Assembly (NCBI GenBank): GCA_030430075.1
Contig: JAUIGN010000036.1
Coordinates: 1-64,000, forward strand
Length of the DNA stretch: 64,000 nt
Direction of reading: 5' to 3'
Source: a bacterium
GTDB lineage: Bacteria; Planctomycetota; Planctomycetia; Pirellulales; Pirellulaceae
Shown: in pieces, positions 26,909-36,068 of the stretch
Layout of the letters: every line of letters starts with the position of its first letter
How positions within the stretch are numbered: the stretch's first letter is position 1
Translations under genes and position numbers: made by a program
Notes under the pieces: model-generated
What the model was told of the DNA's origin: nothing
Databases searched by the model: none
What the model saw: the letters and a program-made list of their open reading frames with translations, nothing else

Positions 26909-27604
26909 ATGAATATCCTCCGACGCTCACTCCTTAGCTTCACGACAACCGCGTTCCTGGTGGCAACCGTCCTGGCCGGCTCCGCTGCCGCCGCCGACGG
27001 TTGGGTGTCACTGTTCGACGGAAAGACGCTTGACGGGTGGACACAAAAGAATGGAACGGCCACTTACCAGGTGGTGGACGGGACGATCCAAGGGACCACC
27101 AGTGACGGGAGTCCCAATTCGTTTCTCTGCAGTAACAAAGAGTACGCCAACTTTGAGCTGGAATTCGAGGTCAAGGTTCACGACAGTTTGAATTCGGGGG
27201 TGCAAATCCGTTCGCAGACCAAGAAGACGGCCGACGGTAAAGGTAAGAATAACCGGGTGGGCCGCGTCAACGGCCCTCAAGTTGAGATCGAAGCGAGTGG
27301 CAAGAACGGCGCCGAAGCGGGCTATATCTATGGCGAAGCAACCGGTCGAGGCTGGCTGACAAAGCCGGAGCATTTGAAGCCGCACAAGCATTTTAAGGAT
27401 GGCGAGTGGAATAAGTTTCGCGTGATCGCCGACGGAAATCGGATTCAAACCTGGATCAACGGTCAGCCGATTGCCGACCTGGTGGATGATGAAATTCTGA
27501 AGACCCACCCCAAGGGGTTCATTGGTTTGCAGGTCCACGGCATCCAGAAGGGGACCGGCCCTTACCAGGTCGCCTGGCGCAACATCCGGATTAAGGAACG
27601 ATAG
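26909..27604 (+). CDS. Secreted DUF1080 protein (3-keto-disaccharide hydrolase type)
   Basis: A 231-residue exported protein with a signal peptide ending at SAAAAD. The DUF1080 concanavalin-like fold is shown by WVSLFDGKTLDGW at the start, NFELEFEVKV, NSGVQIRSQ in the middle, and EWNKFRVIADGNRIQTWINGQ plus GFIGLQVHG near the end. Some members hydrolyse 3-keto-glycosides; others have no known activity. The family is strongly expanded in planctomycetes and fits the polysaccharide-degrading content of the region. The gene is monocistronic or leads into the thioredoxin gene 161 bases downstream. Confidence 0.92.
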   Translation: MNILRRSLLSFTTTAFLVATVLAGSAAAADGWVSLFDGKTLDGWTQKNGTATYQVVDGTIQGTTSDGSPNSFLCSNKEYANFELEFEVKVHDSLNSGVQIRSQTKKTADGKGKNNRVGRVNGPQVEIEASGKNGAEAGYIYGEATGRGWLTKPEHLKPHKHFKDGEWNKFRVIADGNRIQTWINGQPIADLVDDEILKTHPKGFIGLQVHGIQKGTGPYQVAWRNIRIKER

Positions 27605-27765
27605 GTCTCGCACCACGTTGCCGGTCGCGATAGCGGCCATTTCGTACGAGGGACAAACGGGCGGCGGGATGGGTAGCCACCGGCCGCCGCCCGCGACCGC
27701 CGGCCCGCGTTGATCCTCGCCGGACCCGGCGATCGCATTTCCCACCTACTTTCGCATGAAACGCA

Positions 27766-28656
27766 ATGTCCGAAAATTCCATGTCCGACAACTCAGAGAG
27801 CGACGTACCCCAGCCCGGTTCGCCGTGGGTCGTTGAATCAACGGCGGAAACGTTTGCCGACGAAGTGCTTGTCCGCTCCCAGGAAGTCCCCGTCGTCCTC
27901 GATTTCTGGGCGCCCTGGTGTGCCCCCTGCCGGGCCCTGGGACCGGTCCTGGAGAAGTTGGCCCAGGAGTACCAGGGCAGCTTTGCGCTGGTTAAGGCGG
28001 ACACGGATCTGCATCCAGAGGCCGCTGCGCAGTTCGGCGTTCAGGGAATTCCTGCGGTCTACGCGGTGGTGGACGGAAAGATCGCCAACGCCTTCAACGG
28101 AGCGATGCCCGAAGCGGAACTGCGCGACTGGATCGACCAGGTCTTGGTGATCAACCAGTACAGCGAAGCGTTGCGTCTGGAAGAGATCGCGCCCGAGGCG
28201 GCGCTCGCCAAGTACCAGTCCCTGTTGACGAACGATCCTCAGAATACGGATGTCAAGATCGGCCTTGCCAGAATGCTTCTGCAGACCGAGCAGGTCGACG
28301 CCTGTCGGGCGCTGATCGCTGAACTCGAGAATCGAGGCTATCTCGAACCGGAAGCGGAGAAGGTCAAGGCGGCGCTCGACCTCCACGGCATGAAAGACGA
28401 CCACCTGGCGGAGACGCGGGCCGCCGCCGAGGCGAAACCGGATGACGTTGAGTTGCAATTCCACCTGGCCGAGTCGCTGGCGGGGGCGGAGCAATACCAG
28501 GAAGCACTCGATTTGTGCCTCGCGCTGATCGAAAAAGACCGGCAGGGCGCCGGCGAGCGGAGTCGCCTGTTGATGCTCGAAATCTTCCGCGCGTTGCCTG
28601 ACGGCTCGCCCCTGGTCGCCCCGTACCAGCGCAAGCTGTCGATGCTGCTCTACTGA
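27766..28656 (+). CDS. Thioredoxin-domain chaperedoxin-like protein (CnoX/YbbN type)
   Basis: A 296-residue cytoplasmic protein. The N-terminal thioredoxin domain (about 22-130) has the active site W-C-A-P-C with Cys52 and Cys55. The C-terminal half (about 135-296) is a series of helical TPR-like repeats (EAALAKYQSLLTNDPQN, LARMLLQTEQVDACRALI, LQFHLAESLAGAEQYQEALD). This is the CnoX/YbbN architecture, which protects unfolded proteins from oxidation and hands them to GroEL/DnaK. Both cysteines are present, unlike E. coli CnoX, so redox activity is plausible. An alternative start is the second Met (27781). Confidence 0.9.
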   Translation: MSENSMSDNSESDVPQPGSPWVVESTAETFADEVLVRSQEVPVVLDFWAPWCAPCRALGPVLEKLAQEYQGSFALVKADTDLHPEAAAQFGVQGIPAVYAVVDGKIANAFNGAMPEAELRDWIDQVLVINQYSEALRLEEIAPEAALAKYQSLLTNDPQNTDVKIGLARMLLQTEQVDACRALIAELENRGYLEPEAEKVKAALDLHGMKDDHLAETRAAAEAKPDDVELQFHLAESLAGAEQYQEALDLCLALIEKDRQGAGERSRLLMLEIFRALPDGSPLVAPYQRKLSMLLY

Positions 28657-28680
28657 GTACGGCCGGCCTGGAGAATCATC

Positions 28681-29763
28681 ATGCGGTTCCTCGCTCTGAA
28701 CGGGCAGTCTGTCGCCGACGGCTGCAAATCGTTTCCACTGGTAGGGAGCTTGGCGGGCTGGCTGGCGGTGTTGATCGCGGTCCCCCTTGCCGCCGCCGAG
28801 CGGTTGGAAGTGGTGGAGACAGACCAGACGCTGTCGGTTCGTTACCGGGACCGTCTCGTGACGACTTACAACAAGGTCTCGCCGCCGGCCCCGCCGGGGA
28901 TCGCTGCGGTGTACCGCCGCAGCGGCTGCCTGCATCCCGTCAACTCGCCGTCGGGGCGAACGGTGACCCAGATGTTTCCGGCCGACCATCCGCACCAACA
29001 TGGGATTTTCTCCGCGTGGGTCCGCACAACGTACGACGGCCGGCAGGTCGATTTCTGGAATCTGGCCGGCGGTACGGGGCGTGTCCTGCACGAACGGGTC
29101 GTCGCCACGTCGCAGACCGACGCGTCGGCCGGGTTTGTTGTCGACCTGCTGCACCGCGTCGAGTCCTCGCCGCCGGTGGATGTTGTTCGAGAACGCTGGA
29201 GCGTCACGGTCCACGCCACGGCCGGCGGCTACCACTGCTTCGACCTCGTCAGCACGCAGACCGCCCTGACCGACAAGCCGCTCGTCGTTGAAAAATACCA
29301 TTACGGCGGCATGGCCCTGCGCGGCCCAACCCGCTGGCTGACCGATCAGGATCGAGGGCTGGACGCGTTGCCCGACCTGGTGCGTGAGCCGAGCGAGTTC
29401 ATGAACGCCGAGGGGTCGGAGCGGCGGGCCGGTAACCATCAGCACACAAACTGGGTGGCCCTGACGGGAACCATCGAAGGCCGGCCGGTCACCATCAGTG
29501 TGCTCGGCCATCCCGCGAATTTTCGCGCACCGCAGGCCGCTCGCCTGCACCCAACGAAGCCCTACTTTTGTTTTTCTCCCTGTGTGGACGGGCCGTTGAC
29601 GATCGATCGAGAACATCCGCTCGCCGCCCGCTATCGCTATCTGGTAACCGACGCGCCGCCCGATCCGGCTTGGATTTCCGAGCAGTGGAAGGCCTGGGTC
29701 GAGTCGCGACAGGTTGATCCTGTTTCGCCACCAGCCGACCTTCCCGATTCGGACGACCCGTAG
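28681..29763 (+). CDS. Secreted DUF6807/PmoA-type protein
   Basis: A 360-residue exported protein; the signal region is unusually long (hydrophobic core GWLAVLIAVPLAAAE, about residues 25-40). The conserved FPADHPHQHGIFSAW block and the later HQHTNWVALTG are typical of the DUF6807 family, called PmoA in some databases though not shown to be a methane monooxygenase. The several His residues suggest metal or sugar binding. It starts 25 bases after the thioredoxin gene with GGAG at a good distance. In planctomycetes the family travels with sulfatases and sugar dehydrogenases, which fits here. Confidence 0.85.
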   Translation: MRFLALNGQSVADGCKSFPLVGSLAGWLAVLIAVPLAAAERLEVVETDQTLSVRYRDRLVTTYNKVSPPAPPGIAAVYRRSGCLHPVNSPSGRTVTQMFPADHPHQHGIFSAWVRTTYDGRQVDFWNLAGGTGRVLHERVVATSQTDASAGFVVDLLHRVESSPPVDVVRERWSVTVHATAGGYHCFDLVSTQTALTDKPLVVEKYHYGGMALRGPTRWLTDQDRGLDALPDLVREPSEFMNAEGSERRAGNHQHTNWVALTGTIEGRPVTISVLGHPANFRAPQAARLHPTKPYFCFSPCVDGPLTIDREHPLAARYRYLVTDAPPDPAWISEQWKAWVESRQVDPVSPPADLPDSDDP

Positions 29764-29890
29764 CCTGATCGCTTTGGACCATCGAAAGGCCGCAGCATGG
29801 ACGCCCCAGGCGGCTGAACGCCCCTGGCCGCGTCCCGCCAATCGGTCCAAGGCAAGCCATTCCGATCCTCACCCCGCAAAGGACTTTCCG

Positions 29891-31033
29891 ATGTTTGCCG
29901 CCTTGACCCGCCGCCCACTTGCTCTGGCCCTGAGCGGCGTCTGGATCGGCCTGCTGCTGGCGACCGGCCAGGCCGACGACGACCTGTGGCTCGATGCCCG
30001 CTTGCAACGACTGCCCACCGATCAACTCGGCCCGTTCGTCCACACGAAATCGGGCGACATTCTCTGCCTCGATGCCGAGGCCAGCTACGTCAGCCGCGAC
30101 GACGGTCAGACATGGTCGGACCCGCGGCCATTACACGGGACGTCGGTCCACAACGTTCGCGTCAGCAATGAGCGGGCCCTCTTTCGCACGCGGGACGGCA
30201 CGATCATTGCCGCCTACATGAACTTGAATGAGCGCAAATGGACCTGGAGCAATGAACTTCATGACGCCCCGGGTGCCACCCTGCCCACCTATGTTATGCG
30301 CAGTACCGACGACGGGCAGACGTGGGAGGATGTGCAGAAGCTCCATGACCATTGGTCGGGTGCGGTCCGGGACATGATTCAAACCAAGGACGGTCGAATC
30401 CTCTTTACGGCCATGAAGATGTTGCACGACCCCGGTCGCCACACCGTGCTGACCTACTCGTCAACGGACGACGGACAACATTGGTCCGCCAGCAACTTGA
30501 TCGATTTGGGGGGACGAGGTCACCACGGCGGCGTGACCGAACCGACAGTGACCGAACTTCGGGACGGCCGTCTGTGGATGTTGATCCGTACCAATTGGGG
30601 CGAATTCTGGTCCGCCCACTCGTACGATGGAGGCCGCTTCTGGCGGACCCTGCAGCCGTCGGGAATTGCGGCCAGCAGCGCGCCTGCCATGCTGCGGCGG
30701 TTGGCCAGCGGGCGCCTGTTGCTCGTCTGGAATCGCCCCTATCCGGAAGGCAAGCGGGACTGGCCGCTCAGCGGCGGCGACGGACTCTGGTCGGAAACAC
30801 CGGTCAGCAACCATCGGGAGGAACTGTCTCTGGCGTTCTCCGCGGACGAAGGGCAAACGTGGTCGAAGCCGGTGGTGGTCGCCCATCGTCGCGAGTCCTC
30901 GGCAACCGGCAGTCGACGATGGGTTGCGTATCCTTACCTGTTCGAGCACAAACCGGGTCAACTCTGGCTGACGACGATGCAGGGTGGGTTGCGGGCCTCG
31001 TTTCGCGAAGCGGACTTTGTCACGGCACCTTGA
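29891..31033 (+). CDS. Secreted BNR/Asp-box sialidase-like protein
   Basis: A 380-residue exported beta-propeller protein of the sialidase superfamily. A signal peptide ends near residue 27 (LLATGQADD). Asp-boxes are seen at SRDDGQTWSD, STDDGQTWED, STDDGQHWSA, SYDGGRFWRT and SADEGQTWSK. The catalytic residues of true sialidases cannot be confirmed by eye, so the activity may differ. The start at 29891 has AAAGGA 7 bases upstream; longer in-frame starts are not supported. It is a second, divergent member beside the Tat-exported one at 8871. Confidence 0.87.
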   Translation: MFAALTRRPLALALSGVWIGLLLATGQADDDLWLDARLQRLPTDQLGPFVHTKSGDILCLDAEASYVSRDDGQTWSDPRPLHGTSVHNVRVSNERALFRTRDGTIIAAYMNLNERKWTWSNELHDAPGATLPTYVMRSTDDGQTWEDVQKLHDHWSGAVRDMIQTKDGRILFTAMKMLHDPGRHTVLTYSSTDDGQHWSASNLIDLGGRGHHGGVTEPTVTELRDGRLWMLIRTNWGEFWSAHSYDGGRFWRTLQPSGIAASSAPAMLRRLASGRLLLVWNRPYPEGKRDWPLSGGDGLWSETPVSNHREELSLAFSADEGQTWSKPVVVAHRRESSATGSRRWVAYPYLFEHKPGQLWLTTMQGGLRASFREADFVTAP

Positions 31034-31151
31034 GGCGGTGCAGACGAACGTGTGCTGTTCGCCATCAAAGGGGGGGGAGACTTCCACGAGTGCGGATTGC
31101 CGCCGCCGCGACCCGCAATGGCGACCGATTCGGTAGAAATGTTCCACCCGA

Positions 31152-31182
31152 TTGACACGCTGCCGGAAGTCGCAAGTAAACT
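31152..31182 (+). promoter_or_regulatory. Possible promoter of the dehydrogenase gene pair
   Basis: TTGACA (31152-31157) is followed after 19 bases by TAAACT (31177-31182), 145 bases before the start of the PVC-type dehydrogenase. The -35 is perfect, but the spacer is long. Confidence 0.35.
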
Positions 31183-31326
31183 GGGAGAAAATATGGACGG
31201 TGGGCCTCCTGCTGGGGAGATTACCGGCCCCACTCGTCCCATGCGCCGGCGCCCGCGGTGGGCTGCGGACGTTGCCTGCCGACAACCGGCCAATTCACCC
31301 CTCTCGCCCCTTACGGACAAGCACTC

Positions 31327-34011
31327 ATGAGATTTCGAATCGTCGCGTTGCTGTTGCTGTTGCTGCTGACCACGTTCGCCGCCTCCGCGCCCGCAGCCGA
31401 GCTCACATTGCGGAAGGGTGACCACATCTGCCTGGTCGGGAACGCCCTGGGCGAACGCCTGCAACATCACAGCCGCTGGGAATCCTTGCTTTATGCGCGT
31501 TTTCCGGATCTCGACCTGACCGTCCGAAATCTCTGTTTCCCCGGGGACGAACCGTTTGAACGGATCCGTTCCCAGAACTTCGGCGAACCGGATCAACACC
31601 TGACTCACAGTCAGGCAAGCGTCGTTCTTTTCTTCTTCGGCTTCAACGAGTCGTTTGCCGGCGACGCGGGCCTGAGCCAGTTCGAAGCTGAGATGACCAA
31701 GCTGGTTCGGGAAACGAAGACCAAGGAGTACAGCGGCGACGGGGCGCCGCGGATCGTGTTGATCTCTCCCATCGCCTTCGAAAATACGGGAAACCCGCAT
31801 CTTCCTGACGGACAGGAACACAACGTGCGTTTGGCGGCGTACACCGCGGCCCTGGCCAAGGTGGCCGAGCAAACGGAGGTGGGATTTGTCGATCTCTTCA
31901 CGCCGACCAAGGAACTGTTCGAGAAGACCCGGGAACAACTCACGCTCGACGGCGCCCACTTGAATGCCGAGGGCTACTGGGCGCTAGGGCAGCTCTTGGA
32001 CCGGGGCCTGTTCGGAGACGCGCCGACGGGTGTCGCCAACCTCGCCGCGATTGAGTCGGCCGTCGACGACAAGAATTTTCATTGGTGGCACAGGTACCGA
32101 GCCGTCAACGGTTATTCGATCTACGGAGCGCGCGGCCAGGCCGGATTCGACGGAACCTACAACAACACCGATGTGATGGAACGCGAGCGGGCCATCCTGG
32201 ACCAGATGTGTGCCAACCGCGACCGCCGGATCTGGGCCCTGGCACGCGGCGAGAAGGTCGCCCCTACGGTGGACGACAGCAATACGCTGCCATTCATTCA
32301 GCCGAAGACGAATGTCGGCGGCAAGAATGACCCCAACCGGGCTCGCGGCAAACTCGGTTCGCTCGATTATTCGCCTGCCCAGGAACAGCTCAAGCACTTC
32401 AAACTGGCGCCCGGCTACGAAATCAACCTGGTCGCGTCGGAAGAGCAGTTTCCCGAATTGGCCAATCCCGTCGCCTTGAACTTCGACAATCGGGGGCGGC
32501 TGTGGGTCTCCACCATGGCTTCCTATCCGCACTGGAAACCGAAGACCAAATTGGATGACAAGCTGCTCATCTTCGAGGACCACGACCAGGATGGCCGCGC
32601 CGACGAATGCAAAGTGTTTGCCGGCGGGTTGCATCAGCCCACGGGATTTGAACTGGGCCGCGGTGGGGTGTATGTCGGCCAACAGCCGGACATTCTTTTC
32701 CTGCAGGACACGGACGGCGATGACCGGGCGGACACGCGGGTCCGCGCCCTGGTCGGTTTCGATTCCGCCGACTCACATCACGGCATCGGGGCCTTTGAAT
32801 GGGGACCGGACGGCGGTCTGTACTTCAACGAAGGGACGTTCAAGTTCTCGCAGGTCGAAAGCCCTTACGGGCTGACTCGCTTGCATGAAGCGGGAATCTG
32901 GCGCTTTCATCCCGCCTCGCACAAGTTTGGTGTTCACGCGTCGCTGGCGTTTTCCAACCCTTGGGGGCACGTTTACGACCGCTGGGGGCAAGACTTCATC
33001 GCCGACGCGTCGCCCGGATTCAGCTATTGGGCCGCACCCATCACCGGACGTATCGACTATCCCCTGAAACATCCCGGCGGTTCGCAACATCGGCGCATTG
33101 CCAAACAAACGGGGGGCGATCCGAATTACGCCTTCCCCACCTTCTACAAGAAGCGAATTCGCCCTTCGGCCGGTTGTGTGCTGGTTTCCAGCCGGCATTT
33201 TCCTCCAGAAGTGCAGGGCAACTTCCTGCTGACGAATTGCATCGGCGAACGGACGGTTCTGAACCACACGGTTGCCGAGGAAGGTTCGGGTTTTGTCGGC
33301 CAGGAGGTCGCCCCGATTGTCTCCTGCGAAGACGGCAACTTTCGGCCGGTCGACCTTCAATTCGCCCCCGACGGATCGCTGTACATCGTCGATTGGCACA
33401 ATGCCCTGATTGGCCACCTCCAGCACAATCTGCGCGATCCGAACCGCGACCACAGCCACGGCCGGATCTGGCGGGTCACGTACCAGGGGCGGCCCCTGGT
33501 CACGCCGGCCAAGATTGCCGGCGAGCCGATCCCGGCTCTGCTGAACCTGTTGAAGCTGCCCGAAGACCGCACGCGCTATCGAGCACGGCGCGAATTGGCC
33601 GAACGGGATCCGGCCGAAGTGGCGGCAGCCACGGAGCGCTGGATTGCCGCGCTGAAGCCCTCGGATGACGCCTACGAACACTGGCTACTGGAAGCGCTGT
33701 GGGTTTATCAAACGGTCGACGTGGTTCAAGCCGACCTGCTGCGCGACCTGCTGGTTGCCAAAGACCACCGCGCCCGAGCGGCGGCGACACGCGCTCTGTC
33801 GTACTGGCTGGACCGGGTCGAAGACCCCCTGGGATTGCTCGCCGAACGCATCAACGACCCGCATCCGCGAGTGCGGCTGGAGGCCGTCCGGGCACTCAGT
33901 TTCCTCAGCGGCGATGACGCCGTCGAAACGGCCTTGGGGGTCCTGGAACATGACGTCGACGACTACCTCCAGTACACGCTCGACGAAACCATGAGACAAC
34001 TTGAACAGTAG
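31327..34011 (+). CDS. PVC-type membrane-bound dehydrogenase with N-terminal SGNH domain and HEAT repeats
   Basis: An 894-residue exported protein with a Leu-rich signal peptide. Residues about 22-230 form an SGNH-hydrolase-like domain with a degenerate first block (Gly-Asn in place of Gly-Asp-Ser) but an intact FGFNES block and LDGAHLN block. Residues about 340-720 match the PVC-type membrane-bound dehydrogenase propeller (YEINLVASEEQFPELANP, NRGRLWVSTMASYP, HHGIGAFEWGPDGGLY, QFAPDGSLYIVDWHN). Residues about 740-890 are HEAT-like repeats. Many relatives end in a cytochrome c domain; here it is absent, and the next gene, starting 8 bases later, supplies the haem and copper domains. Confidence 0.85.
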   Translation: MRFRIVALLLLLLLTTFAASAPAAELTLRKGDHICLVGNALGERLQHHSRWESLLYARFPDLDLTVRNLCFPGDEPFERIRSQNFGEPDQHLTHSQASVVLFFFGFNESFAGDAGLSQFEAEMTKLVRETKTKEYSGDGAPRIVLISPIAFENTGNPHLPDGQEHNVRLAAYTAALAKVAEQTEVGFVDLFTPTKELFEKTREQLTLDGAHLNAEGYWALGQLLDRGLFGDAPTGVANLAAIESAVDDKNFHWWHRYRAVNGYSIYGARGQAGFDGTYNNTDVMERERAILDQMCANRDRRIWALARGEKVAPTVDDSNTLPFIQPKTNVGGKNDPNRARGKLGSLDYSPAQEQLKHFKLAPGYEINLVASEEQFPELANPVALNFDNRGRLWVSTMASYPHWKPKTKLDDKLLIFEDHDQDGRADECKVFAGGLHQPTGFELGRGGVYVGQQPDILFLQDTDGDDRADTRVRALVGFDSADSHHGIGAFEWGPDGGLYFNEGTFKFSQVESPYGLTRLHEAGIWRFHPASHKFGVHASLAFSNPWGHVYDRWGQDFIADASPGFSYWAAPITGRIDYPLKHPGGSQHRRIAKQTGGDPNYAFPTFYKKRIRPSAGCVLVSSRHFPPEVQGNFLLTNCIGERTVLNHTVAEEGSGFVGQEVAPIVSCEDGNFRPVDLQFAPDGSLYIVDWHNALIGHLQHNLRDPNRDHSHGRIWRVTYQGRPLVTPAKIAGEPIPALLNLLKLPEDRTRYRARRELAERDPAEVAAATERWIAALKPSDDAYEHWLLEALWVYQTVDVVQADLLRDLLVAKDHRARAAATRALSYWLDRVEDPLGLLAERINDPHPRVRLEAVRALSFLSGDDAVETALGVLEHDVDDYLQYTLDETMRQLEQ

Positions 34012-34018
34012 AATCGCC

Positions 34019-35950
34019 ATGAAGATCCGCTACCGGATGCCCCTCCTCACCTTGACCGCGCTCGGCCTGGCGGTTGCCGCCACTTGGGCCCAGGACCATG
34101 CCCACCATCACGGTCCGGATGCCGATGGGTCGGCGCCCGTCGAGCGTCCCCGGGTATTTCTCGACAAGAGCCCGCGGATTGTCTGGTACCAACTGAATCG
34201 ACTGGACAACGAACGTCTCTTGCTGGTGGCGCGGCATCCTGACGACGAAAAGTATGCGCCGGTCTACACGGCCATTTTGACCCGCGCCGGGATGTCTCCC
34301 CAATATCGCGAGGAAGCGCTGGACGGCCTGGTCAAACTTCACCGGTCGGACGCGGCCACGGAACTGCTGGCCGCCCTGGCAGCGTTGGATGCCGAGGACC
34401 GGCAGCAGCAACGAACGGGACGGCAACTCAGCACGATGCTGCTCGACCAGCCGATGTCGGTGCTGGCCGGCAAGCGGCCAGCACTGGCGGAGGCGACCGC
34501 AGCGGACAACCGATTGGTGCGCTCGGTCGGATATGCCGGCCTGATCGTCGCCGGCGATGCCCCCGCATCCAAGCAACGGGCCATGGCCAGTGATGCCGGC
34601 ACCTTGGACTGGCTGGGCGCCGTCTCGTTGATTCCCAAGCCGGCGGTCCGTGCGCCCCTCCGCGATACGATTGTGGAACTGGCCGGCGCCGATCGTCCGT
34701 CGCCGATTCGCCGAGCGGCCCTGGCCGCGCTGCGGCATGTGCCCAACGAACGGGCTGCGACGTTCGACTTGATCGCCCCGCTGGTGCAAGCGGCCGATTT
34801 GCGAGTTGAAGCGATTCGCACGCTGCTCACGATCCCGCCGGACGAGCGGAGCGCGACAACGTCAGCCCAACTCGTCGATTTTCTTGTCGCGCATGCCGAA
34901 GCGACCCCGGCCGCCGAGCGGACGACCGACGAGTTTGTCGACGCCATGCAATTGGCGGATCAGTTGCTGGCCAGACTGCCGGTTACCGCGTCGCGCGCGT
35001 ATCGAGCACGACTCCGCGAAGTGACGGTCCGTGTCGTGCGCATCCACACCGTCGAAGAAGAGATGCGGTACGATACGCCCTATTTCGCGGTCGAAGCAGG
35101 GCGGCCGGTGCAAGTCGTCCTGGTCAACGAAGACCTGATGCCCCACAACCTGGTCATTACGGTCGCAGGGGCCCTCAAAGAAGTCGCCCAGGCGGGGCTG
35201 GTGCAGGGCCCGCAGCCGGGCTTTGAAGGCAAGCCGTATGTGCCGGTCTCCGAGAAGGTGCTCTTCGCCACCAACATGGTGCAGGCACGGCAACAGGAGA
35301 GACTCACCTTCACCGCGCCCAGCGCGCCGGGCGAGTATCCATTTGTCTGCACGTTTCCCCGCCATTGGATGCGCATGTACGGCGTGATGGTCGTGGTTCC
35401 GGATCTGGATGCCTGGCAGCGCAATCCGACCAAACCCAAGGACCCGATCGGCAGCAACCGCGAGTTCGTCAAGGCCTGGACGCTGGATGATTTCAAAGAC
35501 ATCGAAGGCGGCCTCCGTGGGCGCTCGGCGGAAATCGGTCAGCGGCTGTTTACGGAAGCCACCTGTGCCCAGTGTCATAAGGTTGACGGACAGGGCGGTG
35601 CGGTCGGGCCCGAATTGACCGACGTCCTGAAGCGCTGGAAAGGGGATCGGCGAGCCATCCTGCGGGAGATTCTCGAACCGTCACATCGGATTGATGCCAA
35701 GTACGCGATGCAGGTCATTGTGACCACCGACGGCAAGGTGGTCACCGGGATGATCCAGAACGAGGATCGCACGTCGGTGTCGGTCCTGGTGAACCCGGAA
35801 TCGGCCGAACCGGTCGTCATACCGCGATCCGAGATCGACGAGATGGTCAAGACGTCCAAGTCGATGATGCCCAAGGCCCTCCTCGACCGCTTCACCCAGG
35901 ACGAGATCTTCGAGATTCTGGCCTATGTGCAAAACGCCGCTACGCGTTAA
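34019..35950 (+). CDS. HEAT-repeat / cupredoxin / cytochrome c fusion protein
   Basis: A 643-residue exported protein. A signal peptide ends near ATWAQ. Helical HEAT-like repeats fill about 50-330. A blue-copper domain (about 345-460) shows the ligands His376, Cys444, His449 and Met453 in the azurin spacing C-x4-H-x3-M. A c-type haem domain (about 500-643) has CAQCH at 516-520 and the planctomycete pattern DGKVVTGMIQNEDRTSV (TIGR02603-like). It should pass electrons from the neighbouring dehydrogenase to a terminal acceptor. The in-frame ATG at 34001 overlaps the upstream gene; 34019 is preferred because the signal peptide starts there. Confidence 0.85.
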   Translation: MKIRYRMPLLTLTALGLAVAATWAQDHAHHHGPDADGSAPVERPRVFLDKSPRIVWYQLNRLDNERLLLVARHPDDEKYAPVYTAILTRAGMSPQYREEALDGLVKLHRSDAATELLAALAALDAEDRQQQRTGRQLSTMLLDQPMSVLAGKRPALAEATAADNRLVRSVGYAGLIVAGDAPASKQRAMASDAGTLDWLGAVSLIPKPAVRAPLRDTIVELAGADRPSPIRRAALAALRHVPNERAATFDLIAPLVQAADLRVEAIRTLLTIPPDERSATTSAQLVDFLVAHAEATPAAERTTDEFVDAMQLADQLLARLPVTASRAYRARLREVTVRVVRIHTVEEEMRYDTPYFAVEAGRPVQVVLVNEDLMPHNLVITVAGALKEVAQAGLVQGPQPGFEGKPYVPVSEKVLFATNMVQARQQERLTFTAPSAPGEYPFVCTFPRHWMRMYGVMVVVPDLDAWQRNPTKPKDPIGSNREFVKAWTLDDFKDIEGGLRGRSAEIGQRLFTEATCAQCHKVDGQGGAVGPELTDVLKRWKGDRRAILREILEPSHRIDAKYAMQVIVTTDGKVVTGMIQNEDRTSVSVLVNPESAEPVVIPRSEIDEMVKTSKSMMPKALLDRFTQDEIFEILAYVQNAATR

Positions 35951-35995
35951 ACAACGGCTAGGATCCGCGGCAGGCATACCTTCGCCGTTCCGTAG

Positions 35996-36012
35996 GTCAT
36001 GCTGTGCATGAC
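35996..36012. repeat. Dispersed palindrome GTCATGC-TGT-GCATGAC, copy 2
   Basis: Identical to the copy at 5926-5942, including flanking TAG on the left and TCATG one base to the right. It lies between convergent genes. Confidence 0.7.
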
Positions 36013-36068
36013 TTCATGCCTTCCTTCATACCTTCTTCCATCGTGTATTAGGGATTCATCAGTACGGC

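Noticed and set aside
28681..29763. Reading the PmoA label as a methane monooxygenase subunit
   Set aside because: The sequence has a signal peptide, no membrane-spanning bundle and the DUF6807 His-rich motif; it is unrelated to particulate methane monooxygenase.
27838..29850. A 670-codon open frame on the minus strand
   Set aside because: It lies opposite the thioredoxin and DUF6807 genes, is Arg/Gly/Pro-rich and has no start signal. High GC creates such antisense frames.
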